Source: Salarias fasciatus
Lineage: Eukaryota > Chordata > Actinopteri > Blenniiformes > Blenniidae
Length of the DNA stretch: 64,000 nucleotides
Assembly: GCF_902148845.1 (NCBI RefSeq)
Contig: NC_043754.1
Span: 23,712,431-23,776,430, forward strand
Reading direction: 5' to 3'
Shown: piece after piece, positions 48,801 to 61,011 of the stretch
Layout: each line of letters starts with the position of its first letter
Position numbering within the stretch: position 1 is the first letter of the stretch
The notes under the pieces: generated by a model
What the model was told of the DNA's origin: nothing
The model's input: the letters and a program-made list of their open reading frames with translations, nothing else
The model's database searches: none
Position numbers and translations under genes: made by a program

Positions 48801-49521
48801 GGCAGCGGAGGCTCCACAAACAGCATTCACGTCTCAAAGCGGCCCCGGTGACAGCGGAGAGTCGAGGAGCGAGCATGCAGAGCGGCCGGAGGTCGACCAG
48901 CTTCAGTCTGTGTACAGATGGTGCTGCGTCGTGACGTAGCACGTCGGCTGCTGCTGCCGCGTGACGACAGGAAACGGGCAACGATATCGGTGAGTTTCCG
49001 TCCTTAGTGGGGTCTGAGAGAGGGGGGCTTCCGCCCTCTGTGAAGCCTGTAAAGCTTCTGATCATACACAGCAGCAGCAAACGTCTGTTCAAAAAGCTCC
49101 AAAGAGCTGCTGACTGCAAATATATAAAATCACAACCACGTCTAGAAGGATCATCGTACAGTTCCAGCACATCTAGTATCGATGATGGAAATGAGTCGCT
49201 TTTCAGATCAACTTCCGCTACGGCAATAGGCCGCTTCCTGTTCGGGACATAAACAAACAAATAGATACATAAATACATTTTGAGAACAAGGCGACTATTC
49301 CCGACATGATTATTTCATTCTTCTTAACTTCCATGATTATATTGCAGGGTGTGTGACAAACTGCAACAAAATTGAGAATGTGATTAAAAATATAACAATA
49401 TAAGACAATTATCACACCATCAAATATGAGAGAAACATTTTTATGTAATGAAATTGTTTTACTTATCTGTCATAAAAGTATTAAACATCGAAATGTGATG
49501 CACGTCATATTCCCAGTTAAA

Positions 49522-49535
49522 CCACCAGGTGGCGC
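49522..49535 (+). promoter_or_regulatory. CTCF-like motif
   Basis: CCACCAGGTGGCGC is an excellent match to the vertebrate CTCF core. It lies between abhd11 and the claudin genes, a position where a domain boundary would be plausible. Binding is not shown. Confidence 0.5.
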
Positions 49536-52309
49536 CACAGTGTGAGAGTGGGACCGCACAGGCCCAGCGTATCATGCCTCCTGAATCAGATGTCTATATT
49601 AGCTGCACGGCTCAGCGACTGCTTAGTTATTACAACACAAGTAAATCTAGGAATATCAATACCAGATATTGCTTTAGTGAAATTTGGTAAAACTGATCAG
49701 ATTCAGTGATATTTCAACATTTTTAAATAAAAACTAAGCCTAAAGGTAGCCTGTACATAACTACGCACAACTACACTACATTAAAAAAGGCATTATTTAC
49801 ACAAAGAAATATCCTAAATATAGAGTATAAAATCCTCAAGTATACTTAGTAACTGCCTGATCCTGTCACTTGCATGTAGTTTTTTAGGGATGTTACTGAT
49901 GTTTAAGCACAATTTAACACCTTTTTTCCTCTATGTTTTCAAGATAACTGCATCAGGTGAAGATAGTTGAGTTGAGTAGCAGCTGACAGGCCTAAAATAA
50001 TTTCTACAGTGACTATTTAGGTATCCAGATTTGAGCAAATAAGCCAAACACTCTGGTGTTGTTATAGGAGATAACATGAAAGTATAACTCTGAAGCCCTG
50101 AAGTTGGTAGCATTCATTCATCTTTCCGGGAATGACCTGTCTGTGTATTATTCTGTCTTTGGTCCCTTCCTTGTTTCTCAGCATTACTTTGGTGTAGCTT
50201 GTGCCCATGGCAGCTGCTGTTAGCCATTCTGTTTCTGTGTCATATACGAGGACCTGAAACGGGCCTCAGAGCACGATCTCCACCGCGTCTCCAGACATTC
50301 ATTGCTATGGGAGATGAGTCTTCTGGGATAAAGCACGCTACGAGCTGTCGCCATAGCGATGGCATAAGACAAAGGCCTGATGGGAACAGGAGGCACAAAC
50401 CTCCTGAAAGAAGAGAAAGGAAGTAGAGGATGAGTCTGCTTTTTTTTTCTTTATTTTTATTATTCTGCAGACTCTCAGCTTTATTGCAAAGAAACTACAG
50501 TAAGCTGTAAGAAAGGAGCAGCTCAGTGTTTGGCACTGACTCATTTTCATGTATATTTCAAGTACTTCTACAAATAGTAGATTGAATAACTTAGTCAATG
50601 AAGGTGATTTTTGTTTGTTCACAAGTATCAGGGTAGGGTGAATGAAATATGAACTGTTTACAAACTTCCTGTGAGAAATGAATCCCATTTACAGAAAAAA
50701 AAAACCCAAAAACAAATGGTGAAATATGTCTGGTTTTGGTGAGTTTGCAACTTACAACCAGATTATTTTTAAATATATTTTTAAATAAATTAAAATCCAT
50801 TAGATGATATTTACATCTAAGATCACCCAACTTTGGCTGCTGGTCTTGAGGTTTCAGCTGTAGATTTATTGCTATTTTTTCATTTCTATGTAACAATACT
50901 GGACTGAAACATTTTTATCTGAACGTATTTGAGAGATATTAGGTCAGAAAACAGCGGGAGGCAATAATGAGCATTGTTTTGGTATATACGTTACACACCT
51001 TCTGCAACATTTCTGAATCAAAGACACATTTGTTTGGACATTGTGACTTTTTGTCTTTCTATTATCCACAACTAAATATTATTTATTGCTGTTTTTTTCT
51101 AGTTTCCTGGAAATCCCTTTATCTGACATGATTCGAAGGTTCTGATTAAAACAGAAGCAAGTGGAATTTTTTTCTTCCAACATAAATATTGATACCAACA
51201 CATTTCTGTCCAATTAGTCTCTATTTTAGTATTTCAGAGCACAACAGTTTACAGGACCTATCAACGTCCGTATCTGCATCTCCAGATATAAACAGCTTGT
51301 TGACTCATTAAGTCATAAAATACAGTGCAAAGCTCTTCGATAAGAGATGCAGGATTATCAGGATCCCCTTTAGGAGCTGAGGAATGTTCTCTTTTTAGAG
51401 AAAATAGTGTCATAAGTCAGAAAACAGACATGTCAGTGCACAAAATCCAAACAGATGTCGGATTGGACTTTAGATACACAGCAGGCCTGGTGTCAGCATC
51501 GGCCATCAGAGTGCTGACGGCGAGTTCACTTGGACAGGACTGAGGAAGAAAAAGAAAAACAAGCACTGCTTTGTGCTTGTTATACACACATTCTGAAAAG
51601 TATAATGTTTTATTACTTTGTATTACTGTTCTTTTTTTTAATTCTTTTTCAGCATATTATCTATTACTACCCAGTATCACTGTTGCAATGCTGGAATTTT
51701 CCTTTTGTGGGATAAATAGAAAATCCTGTTTTATATATCATTACGTACTGAGAACTAACGTCTGCATAACGGTGTTGAGGTTTGCACCATGGCTTCTCTG
51801 TCCAGACTGGGCTCGGATCGCTTTCTGTTTGAAATTTGAAACGGATCTCGTTCCTCCCGAGTCATTTCCATAACATATCTAATAATCTGCATAATTGTGT
51901 TTTTCTGCTGATAATGTATCTGTTTTACACAACTTTACAGTCCATCAGTTGTGAAGGTTAAAATATCAGCGATAACCCAGAAGGTTCCTGGGGTCTCTAT
52001 CAGGCACCTCGTGGACTTTGCTGTCGGTTCGCCTTCCTGCCGGTGAGAATCCGGCGACCTGACGGCTTCACGTGTTGCTGCTGTCAAGAGACACTCGCAT
52101 TCAGATGTACGGGTAGCAACATCAGGGTGAACCCTAACCCTAACCCTAACTGTATGCTGTATAGTGGGTAATAAAGCATTGTGATCATTTATGAGTGTTT
52201 ATAACTACTTATAATGTGTTATACTGGGTGCTTCAAGTAAAGTGTTACCAAACAATTCATTAAACTTTGTGCTCAATTTGAAACAAAAAACAAACAAACA
52301 TAAATGAGA

Positions 52310-52636
52310 AATAATAATAATGCATTGGTTTATATAGCGCTTTTCAGGACACTCAAAGACGCTTTACATTGCATTATTCATTCTCTCCATACTGGGTGGT
52401 GGTAAGCTACTGCTGTAGCCACAGCTGCCCTCGGGCAGACTGACGGAAGCGAGGCTGCCAATCTACGCCATCAGCCCCTCCGACCACCACCAACCATTCA
52501 CTCTCACAACTTTCATACTAGGCAAGGTGGGTGAAGTGGACACAACAACAGTTTTACACCTGTGGGAGCGGGGATCGAACCGCCAACCTTCTGGTTATAA
52601 GACGACCTGCTCTACCAACTGAGCTACTGTCACCCC
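52310..52636 (-). mobile_element. tRNA-derived SINE, near full length
   Basis: On the minus strand the head begins GGGGTGACAGTAGCTCAG, with box A TAGCTCAGTTGGTAGAGC and box B GGTTCGATCCC, as in a tRNA. The body then runs to a tail around AGCGCTATATAAACCA and an ATT-rich end. This is a widespread teleost SINE structure. The tRNA-like head is well kept, suggesting a fairly young copy. Confidence 0.8.
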
Positions 52637-52815
52637 AAATAAAATGATTCATAAAATCAATAATTGTAGTCCAAAAACAAAAATGATGCATTCCAGATGG
52701 TGACCTCTATTGACCTCTAGTGGTCAAAGTAAATTTGACCGGTGCAGTGAAGGGTCCAACCCTTGGTTAGGACCAGAGGTGTGTGTGTTACTATTGCAAC
52801 AACACATCATCAGTG

Positions 52816-52847
<32 letters not shown>

Positions 52848-53648
52848 GGCTGAATCCCATTTCACCCCTTAGCCCTTCCCCTTGGCCCTACCCCTTAGCC
52901 CTCCCCCTATGAAACGGAGTGCTAAGGGGTAGGGGAGAAAGTCAACCCCTCCAAATTGGGACACCCCTCCGACAATCGCGTACGTCATCAGTAGTCGCCG
53001 CTGCCGATGACGTAGGCAGATGCGACAATTATCTGCCGAAGAAGAATGTTTTTCTTACATTTTAAAACTTTATTAATTGACAAAATACTGACATTTATGA
53101 ACGTCTTTCGTTGCGGACGCCGCCATCTTGCCGATCTTGGAAGGCTTTCTGAGAAATCTGTCATCCAGTGGCGGCCGGTGGCGAGGGGCGCTTGTTTTGT
53201 TCGCCTGGACCGTCAGTGGCGGGCGGGCTTAGTTCACTTCCGCATTGTCGGGGGCGCTCGTTTCCCACCCGCGCATTCCAGGCGGGCCGTGTTGAAGAAA
53301 CCAGTTTATTGAAAATAATCGTCTATCTGTTGTGTTTGGAATGCGCCTGGAATGCGCGGGTGTGGAAACGATCGTTCCCGCCAATGCGGAAGTGAATTAA
53401 CCCCGCCCGCAAGTCATGGTCTAGGCTGACAGAACAAGCGCCCCTCGCCATCGGCCGCTACTGCATCATACCCCTCCATTTGGAGTGTGCCTCTCGAGAA
53501 TCTCCTTTTGGAGGGGTGACTGGCCCTCTTTCTTGGCCCTACCCCTCCGTCATAATGACAATTGGGACACTCCTACCCCTCCACGTGAACGCGCAAAACG
53601 AGGGGAAGGGCCAAGGGGAAGGGCTAAGGGGTGAAATGGGATTCAGCC
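52848..53648. mobile_element. Harbinger-type inverted-repeat element, near-palindromic
   Basis: The termini form a perfect inverted repeat of at least 40 bases beginning GGCTGAATCCCATTTCACC. They are flanked by TAA at 52845-52847 and 53649-53651, the 3-bp target duplication of PIF/Harbinger elements. Further in, long stretches of the left half (about 53170-53290) recur inverted in the right half (about 53335-53470), for example GGCGAGGGGCGCTTGTT. The copy can therefore fold into a long hairpin. No transposase frame is present. Open frames inside are by-products. Confidence 0.85.
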
Positions 53649-54291
53649 TAAACCCAGCTCACGTCCCCTATTAGTGGGTGAACAATCCAACGCTTGGTGA
53701 ATTCTGCTTCACAATGGCAGGAAGAGCCGACATCCAAGGATCAAAAGCCATGTCGCTGTGAACACTTGGCCGCCACAAGACAGTTCTCCCTGTGGCAACT
53801 TTTCTGACACCTCCTACTTGTATTTTCTCCTTTACGATGATTTACATGGACTATTTGTACTTATCCGAGCAGTTTTATTACAACAGACTGTGACAAAACT
53901 CAGTTGACCACAGAACTTTTCTGTTACGAAACAGTATCAGAATCGAGACTGGAGTTTAATCTCAAAGAAATTCTGAGGACAAGACGTAATCATGTACTCT
54001 GTTACCTTCTCCTAATGCCACATATAAAATAATCTTCTTTCCACAAACAATGCTCGGAGGATAACTTATAAATCTCCAGAATGAAGCATTGATGGAAATT
54101 GTGCCTTTTCTGGCTTTTTCCCAAAAAAAAAAAAAATTCTGTTTTTGTTTTTCTTAATGAAGATTAAGCTTATAGGTGATGTTGTTAGTGTTATAGTTAA
54201 AAAAAAAGAAAAGCTCTGAATGATGATTGAGTGAGAAGATTAGGAGATGAAAATGAGTTTCTCAGCTGATCTTGGAGGTGAAGACGCTGAA

Positions 54292-54505
54292 TGTGGAGGT
54301 CCTGGACTGATGTGGAGGTCCTGGACTGATGTGGAGGTCCTTGGATGGTGTGGAGGTCCTGGACTGGTGTGGAGGTCCTGGGATGGTGTGGAGGTCCTGG
54401 ACTGGTGTGGAGGTCCTGGGATGGTGTGGAGGTCCTGGACTGATGTGGAGGTCCTGGACTGATGTGGAGGTCCTGGACTGGTGTGGAGGTCCTGGACTGG
54501 TGTGG
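54292..54505. repeat. 19-base minisatellite, 11 copies
   Basis: The unit is TGTGGAGGTCCTGGACTGR. Three variants alternate: units ending ACTGA, ACTGG and GATGG. Because 19 is not divisible by 3, several frames stay open and give Trp/Gly-rich translations that are not genes. Confidence 0.95.
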
Positions 54506-55929
54506 TTACACTCGGTCCTCAGATGTGAGGCTGGTTGGATGTGTGGCTTAATTCTCTGAAACGCCTTTGGAGGCGGTTTATGGCAGAGAGATGAACATTC
54601 AGTTTATGAGCAACAGCTCTGGCGGACGTTCCTGCTGCCAGCACGCCAACTGCACACTCCCTTTAAACCCATAACATCTGTGTCATCATGCTATGAAGGA
54701 AAACTGCACTTATTTTTTTTATTGTGACCAACCTCAGACACACCTGAGCAATAATCCTGCTGTCTAATCAGCATGTTGATATGACACACCTGAGAGGTTT
54801 CGGGACTATCACAGCGAACGAGAGGTGCTCACTAACACAGATTTAAACAGGAATTAGGCTTTTTGTGGACATAGAAAAAAGTTTCATATCGTTGAGGTGA
54901 GCTTTTATGCTTTACGTTTATATTTTTCTTCAGTGTATCAATACATTCAGGGTTAGGCAGTGGCTGGTCTAAGCATAGGAGAGTGAAATTAACAGAAAAA
55001 AGCCTCCCAGCCTCAGGAAGGAAGGAGCTCCTGAATGCTTCTTTTATCGTTAACATAACATCCAGTTCTTATTTTAGAACTAATAGTTCATTGACCATGT
55101 TTTAATAGCAGTTAGCATTAATGTCTTTAAAAAAAAAAAAAAACGACATTATGTGACGTTGTTCAGCCCATCCTGTTCAGTATGAAGTTACAGGGCTGAA
55201 AAACCTGTCTAATAACTCATTATATGAGATGAGGGAAAAGCAACATGCGCTTTTTCCTTTTCTCTCTGTTTTCACTGTGAGTAATGCAGACTACACAGCC
55301 TGCAGCATCGGCCACACACGCCCGCCTCAGCAGCGTGGATATCTCTGGATACACTGATGGATGAATGAAACACACCTGCTGGCTAAACAAAGACATCAAA
55401 CTCCCAAAGCCCTGCCCGACTTCCAGCTTTTTGCAATGTTTGATTTCAGTTGATCATTGTTTGTCTTGGTAGCAGGAGCTTTGCGACGCCCCTCCTGTAG
55501 TGCCTTTGAGCTTTCAGTGAGGGTTGAACATGTTCATTTGGATTGCAAAGCAGCTGAATTGCTTTTATTTAAATATTTAACACATTATAGAAATTCAACA
55601 TAACCGCTTATCATCCAGTAAAGCATTTTATTTTATGATACAGTCTCAATGATGACTTGAGTAAAAAAAAAAACATAAAGAAAAAGCTACACTTACTTAA
55701 GATATGCTGCTTCCAGGGATCACACACTCCCTTACACATGAGTGAACTCACATACTTGACAAACTGTAGTTAACAGTAACATAAATATATATATATATGT
55801 ACATGAGCTTACAAAAGAGTTTTGACCAATAGGACAATATGTCACACTAGATATAGAACAGCAACAACAACAAGAAACATTGTTAAAATACATCTTCAGT
55901 ACATTTGTATCACAGAATTATAATTTAAG

Positions 55930-55931
<2 letters not shown>

Positions 55932-55963
<32 letters not shown>
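55932..55963. repeat. (CA)n microsatellite
   Basis: Sixteen CA units, 0.8 kb past the stop of the first claudin gene, possibly in its 3' UTR. Confidence 0.95.
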
Positions 55964-55965
<2 letters not shown>

Positions 55966-56108
55966 TACAGCGAAGTCTTGGAATGTAGTCTGTTTTCATG
56001 ACAGTGAAACCGTGAGGAGGAAGATAAAGTTTGTTTCCTGGGGCCAAATCAATGATCCATCTTCAGTTTCAGTCTCAACAGAAACTCTCCTAGTCAAATA
56101 TTACATGC

Positions 56109-56209
<101 letters not shown>

Positions 56210-56525
56210 AACAATCAACACAGCCAAATCCATGTAAAACGAGAGCCGGCTCTTCCTTGTCATTGTCAGAGAAAGACACACAATGTTTTAACAGCGAGTT
56301 TCAGTGAAAGACGACACCGCCGAGCCGGCGTGAAGCAGGCAGGTAGCAGGTGTTTTCAGACTCACACACCAACACAAAATCCCTCCTGCACTGGCTGGGT
56401 ATGCACATAACAGGCGAAGGACAGTTTGAAAGAATGAAAGCGATGATCAGCAGTTTGTTTTCACAAGACAGGAGGACGAGGAGGAACATCTGAACCCCAG
56501 AGCAAAGCAGAAAGGTCAATGTTTG

Positions 56526-56550
56526 CACACACACACACACACAAACACAC

Positions 56551-56593
<43 letters not shown>
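56526..56593. repeat. (CA)n microsatellite with interruptions
   Basis: About 33 CA units with AA and CG interruptions, 130 bases past the claudin stop. On the minus strand it would be a UG-rich part of the claudin 3' UTR. Confidence 0.95.
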
Positions 56594-56597
<4 letters not shown>

Positions 56598-56725
56598 TAC
56601 TTCATCTCGGAGTCTTTTAAAGGGTTTCGCACTGTGGCTTCAGACAAAAAAAAAAAGACAACAGCAAAAACAAAAATGTGCAACATTTTTTTTACCCTAA
56701 TTTTGAAATCTATCGCTCACACACT

Positions 56726-57376
56726 TCAAACATAGTCCTTCCTGTCGTACCCTCCCGCTCCACTGGTGCTGCGAGGGGCCGAGTAGGCCATCCGGGGCGG
56801 CTTGTACTTCTTCTCTTTTGGCGGGCAGCTGCTGCACAGCATGGCCCCTCCAATCAGGAGCAGCGCGGCGGCGCCCCAGCCGATGTAGAGGGACGCTCCC
56901 AGCTCCCTCCTCTGGCTGATGACCACGATCGGATTGTAGAAGTCCCGGATGATGACGCTGGCGGTCCAGGAGACGGGGATGAGAACCAAGAGGCCCGCCA
57001 GGATGAAGAAGATCCCCGATATGATCATCACTTTGGCCTTGGACGGCTCGTCCTCGATGCAGTTGGTGCACTTGGCGCCGACGATGGAGATCATGACCCC
57101 CAGCACCCCGAGTATGATGGAGATGATGGTCATGGCTCTGGACGCCTGCAGCTCTGGAGCCAGGGCCAGCATGGAGTCGTAGATCTTGCACTGCATCTGT
57201 CCTGTGCTCTGCGTGACACAGTTCATCCACAGACCCTCCCAGATGGTCTGAGCAGTGATGATGTTGGCTCCGACGAAGGCCGACACCTTCCACATCGGCA
57301 GGGCGCACGTCACTATCGCAATGACAAACCCGAGGAATCCCAGGGCAATGCCCACGATCTCCATTCCCATCGACAT
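56726..57376 (-). CDS. Claudin, CLDN3-like
   Basis: A single exon of 216 residues, starting at MSMGMEIVG as in CLDN3. In-frame codons upstream exist but do not resemble claudins. It encodes a four-span tight-junction protein. The first extracellular loop shows the claudin signature W29, GLW (48-50), C53 and C63 in [18 protein letters not shown]. The second loop has DFYNPIVV. Helices lie near 8-26, 80-100, 117-140 and 160-182. The tail [19 protein letters not shown] closely resembles CLDN3 and ends in a YV PDZ-binding motif for ZO proteins. A TATA box stands 165 bases upstream. Teleost claudins of this clade are expanded and carry letter names, so I give no symbol. Confidence 0.93.
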   Translation of the reverse strand: MSMGMEIVGIALGFLGFVIAIVTCALPMWKVSAFVGANIITAQTIWEGLWMNCVTQSTGQMQCKIYDSMLALAPELQASRAMTIISIILGVLGVMISIVGAKCTNCIEDEPSKAKVMIISGIFFILAGLLVLIPVSWTASVIIRDFYNPIVVISQRRELGASLYIGWGAAALLLIGGAMLCSSCPPKEKKYKPPRMAYSAPRSTSGAGGYDRKDYV

Positions 57377-57540
57377 GCTGGCTCTCCGTCTGGAAACAGG
57401 ACCCGGTTCAAACAGTGAGTCCGCAGGCTGCCCCGAGAACAAAGGAGCTCAGAACACGAGAACGAAGGTCCTGTGAGTGTCTGAGAGCACCTGCACGAGG
57501 GCGTGAGGAGGCTGTGGGATGCTGCCACGGAAACCACTGA

Positions 57541-57549
57541 TCCTTTATA
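57541..57549 (-). promoter_or_regulatory. TATA box of the CLDN3-like gene
   Basis: On the minus strand this reads TATAAAGGA, about 165 bases upstream of the ATG. That predicts transcription starting near 57510 and a 5' UTR of about 140 bases. Confidence 0.6.
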
Positions 57550-57604
57550 CCTCAGGGGAGCAAGGAGGAGTCCCCTGGTGATGATGTCAGGGGAAGGCTG
57601 TCTC

Positions 57605-57632
57605 CACACACACACACACACACACACACACA
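57605..57632. repeat. (CA)n microsatellite upstream of the CLDN3-like gene
   Basis: Fourteen CA units about 55 bases upstream of the TATA box on the transcript strand. Confidence 0.95.
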
Positions 57633-58578
57633 GGATGGAGGCTGGGTGTGTCCGTTGGTTGCACAGGGTGAGGCAGTCTCATTACCAGAAAAAAAACAAA
57701 AAAAAAAAACACGTCATCTCTTTAAAAATGGCTGCAAAGAGACCAATCACTGATTAACACTGCTGTGCATTTCTAAAAATGTGTGGAGGTGTTTGAGTTG
57801 ACAACATTGCAGAAAACAAGTCTTCTGTTCCTACTTTTCAGTGAGGTTGTGCCGAGTAGGTTTGTTTACAAGTTTTGCTTCCTGTTTCCACACATTTGTT
57901 ATTCCTGTTTTGGTGAAAACAAACCCTGAATGATTTGTTACCGAGATCCGTTGTGGATGTGTGAAGGCCGCCGTCTGAGTCCAATGAGCAAACTACAAGC
58001 AGACCCAGTCAGCTTCAAGGTGGTACACTAATGCCGGACCCCCTTCAGGAATCACCTTTAGCCCCTCACCCCACTGCAGCTGACTTTGTGTGACTGATTC
58101 CTCTTTTTTGTTGTTAATGTTTCACCTTTCTGCTGGTCCAGCAGGCCACAGATGCTAAGTTATTTGATATAAATGTATAAAAAGGACACTTCCCACTGTG
58201 ACATGCATGCACTGTAAATCTGCATGTTACCACCATGAAAGGGATTCATTTCACCGCAGTTCAAATCGCACGAAGGAACCAAAACTACAGAAAATGATAG
58301 TGATATAATTCCTGGTTTTGAATTAGGAACGCAGCAGGTCGTAAACAAACCGCATCTTCGTAACTATTTCCAGTCTGAGTCTTATTTTTCCGGCCATCTC
58401 TCTCAGGCTGTGATCCTATCTGTGTTTTCATGACCCAGGATTAACTCGTGGCTTCTTGCTTGGTTTGGATTCCCGGAAGGAGCGTTAAGATCCAAACAAC
58501 CCTGAGCTGACCCTGGTTACTGGTTAAAAGAAGTCATTAAAAAGCTTTGTTGCAGATAAAATGAGCACACACACACAG

Positions 58579-58852
58579 TCTCGTATTTCTATCCTCGTGG
58601 GGACCGTCCATTGACTCCCATTCATGTCTAGCCCCTAACCCTGACCCTTACCCTAACCCTAACCCACACCACAACAAAGCCTAACCCTAAAGAAATGTTT
58701 TTGCACTTTTACTTTTTTCAGTAACAACAACATGGTCAAGAAAACACTGTTTCTCCTACTTAGGACCGGAAAAAGGTCCCCACAAGGCACGTCGTTCCAC
58801 GTTTTGCTATCCTTGTGGGGACATTTGGCCCCGACAAGGATAGAAATACGAG

Positions 58853-58853
<1 letters not shown>
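58579..58853. mobile_element. Short inverted-repeat element in a CA tract
   Basis: The 275-base element has imperfect terminal inverted repeats: left TCTCGTATTTCTATCCTCGT; right, reverse complement, TCTCGTATTTCTATCCTTGT. An inner palindrome around CCTTGTGGGGACATTTGGCC lies near the right end. A telomere-like CCCTAACCCTAA run lies near 58640. Both sides abut CA repeats (six units left, about 28 right). No coding region is present. The family is common in teleosts; its superfamily is uncertain. Confidence 0.7.

Positions 58854-58910
<57 letters not shown>
58854..58910. repeat. (CA)n microsatellite
   Basis: About 28 CA units directly abutting the right end of the inverted-repeat element. Confidence 0.95.
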
Positions 58911-58911
<1 letters not shown>

Positions 58912-61011
58912 CCTGACACAATCACTCTGGCTACAAGCCAACTTTTTTCGTCGTTTACTACTTCCTGCTTCCAGTAGTGTGGGATTTTTAAACAGTAATG
59001 ATTCGGTGTGAAGAAAACAATCCAAACGCCTTCAGTGAAACTCGAAGAACTGCACCAAGGGTAAATAAGAGCGGAGAGAAAACACAACAGGCGAGTTCTC
59101 AGACACCTTGAGCATACAGACACGGTGATCTTCTCGGTTTCGGTTAAACTCTGTCCAAACACTTCTCTGAGTCGACCATATGATGAACTGAAGCGCTCAG
59201 AAAAGAAAAAATGATTAACTAAGAATTCTTTCAAATCCGACAGGATTTATTAAGATGTGCTGCTTAATTTTCAAGGAGAAACTTAGTATAATGTTCAGAA
59301 TTTTCACCAGGTGGGTGAAGGACCCGTCACTCGAGCGCACACAAACAAGGGTGGCAGGTGATCGACGCCCGGCTGTTTGTTGTTTCATCAGAAGGGTCTC
59401 CACCACATTCTCTCTCCTGTTTTTGCCAAAACACTGACTAGAGCATCTCTTCTGCACCACTGGCCGTGGCATATCAAATCATCTTATCAAACGTCTCCTC
59501 TGTTAAAGAACTCTGGAAACTGGCACTCAGAAAAAAACTGCGTCGTCATTTCATTTCGTTTTCCTCATTCCAGTGCAAAATAACTTCAGAAACAGAGAAC
59601 TTCCATGTAACATAACATGAAATAACTTTAAATAATACCATCTGCCACTGCATGAGAGGGCAGATTTATCAGATATTTCTCAAGGGAACCGAAACCAGAA
59701 AAGTAACGCAATGGTGCGTCACAGAACGACTGCTCAATATTTCACTATTCAAAACAAGACGGAGATGGTGTCTGTCATCCAGACTCTCACTCAGACCGAC
59801 GGCAGAGGGAATTAAACTTCCCCTCTACAGTGGGAATGGAAATTTTCTTTGCCTAAACATTTTCAGCTTGCTTGATCCATTATGCAATACGGCGCACATG
59901 ACTACATTTGCGGATGTCTTCATTTCTGTGCACATTATTTATGACAATTACCTTACAATAACTGAACACATGGTTGTGTTTGTGACACGCGATAGATGGA
60001 TGTATCACCAAAAATATGGCAAAATGTGCTTTTTTTTTTAACATATAACAAATAAGAATAGTAAGTCAAGTTCAGGGTAAATTCTCTAAATAACACAACA
60101 GAGACGCATAGAGAGACTTTAGGGAAACTACAGGCCCCTTAGATAATTCTCCAAAAAAAGATGAAACATATGTAGGTTTTGGTTTTAGCTTGACACCATT
60201 TTGGTAAAATTAACATATGGATTTAAAGAAAATGTATATTTCAGTAAGTATAATTATTTGAGTTGTAGCTTACTTTCAGGGACCATGTGACCAGAAGTGC
60301 TTCCTTTTTATTTTTTAAAACTACAGAATCAAAGCCTGGTCACAATGTTATGCACCAATAACAGTTAAAAAATAAAATAATAATAATAATGAAAAAAAAT
60401 CAGATGCTAACAGACAGAAAAGTGTAATTTTTCAAAATCATTTATTTCCATTTGATTTTGTTTCATCGGGAGATCTGGAAACCAATAACACACAAAAAAT
60501 GCAAAATAAAAAAAAAAGTCACACGCATGTATCATTGAAAATAGAAAATAAAAGCTGTGTCGCAACAATAAAGTTAAAGACAAAGTTTCAAATACAGTAG
60601 AAAATAAACGAACACACAACATTCAGTGCTTTGAAACGTGATACAGATGAAAAGTTGAAAATCATTGAATTCATGTTCATTTGAAACAAGCTGACCTTGC
60701 ATGACTTTCATCAGTCTTCAAGCTTTACTCCGTTTGGACTGTTTGCAGATTGATCACAAGACGAACATCCACAACAGACCCGACCGCATGCGCCCAAATG
60801 AATACAGAGCATATTGCTGTTTTCTGGATTACACATATTCCTCTTTCGCCACATTCTGTCCTTTGTGTATCACGGAGTATCTGTGAATACCAACAACATC
60901 TACACAATTTATGACATTGAACATCAACAAAAGTTGCTGTCATTACATTCTGTACAAGGAAATCGATAAAAAACAAACGAACAGGATAGAGCGGAGCGGT
61001 GCTGCCGGCGC

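Larger units (their letters stand above)
48920..55560. other. abhd11-claudin spacer
   Basis: No gene is recognised across 6.6 kb. It contains a CTCF-like motif, a telomere-like (CCCTAA)3 stretch within a repetitive segment (52129-52256), a SINE, a Harbinger-type element, a 19-base minisatellite and A/T-rich filler. Open frames here are short and show no family resemblance. Confidence 0.6.
57640..60950. other. Spacer between the two claudin genes
   Basis: No gene is recognised. The left part is the promoter side of the CLDN3-like gene. The right part (about 60000-61010) is A/T-rich and probably includes the 3' UTR of the second claudin. One inverted-repeat element and a long CA tract are listed separately. 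Confidence 0.6.

Noticed and set aside
52129-52152. Internal telomere repeat (CCCTAA)3, also near 58640
   Set aside because: Only about three units, embedded in repetitive elements. Too short to argue for a chromosome-fusion scar.
52560-52636. Functional tRNA gene on the minus strand
   Set aside because: The A and B boxes are good but the sequence continues into a SINE body and tail, so it is a SINE head.
54247-54559. Trp/Gly-rich repeat protein or CRISPR-like array
   Set aside because: It is a 19-base minisatellite without spacers. Open frames arise because the unit length cycles through frames without stops.
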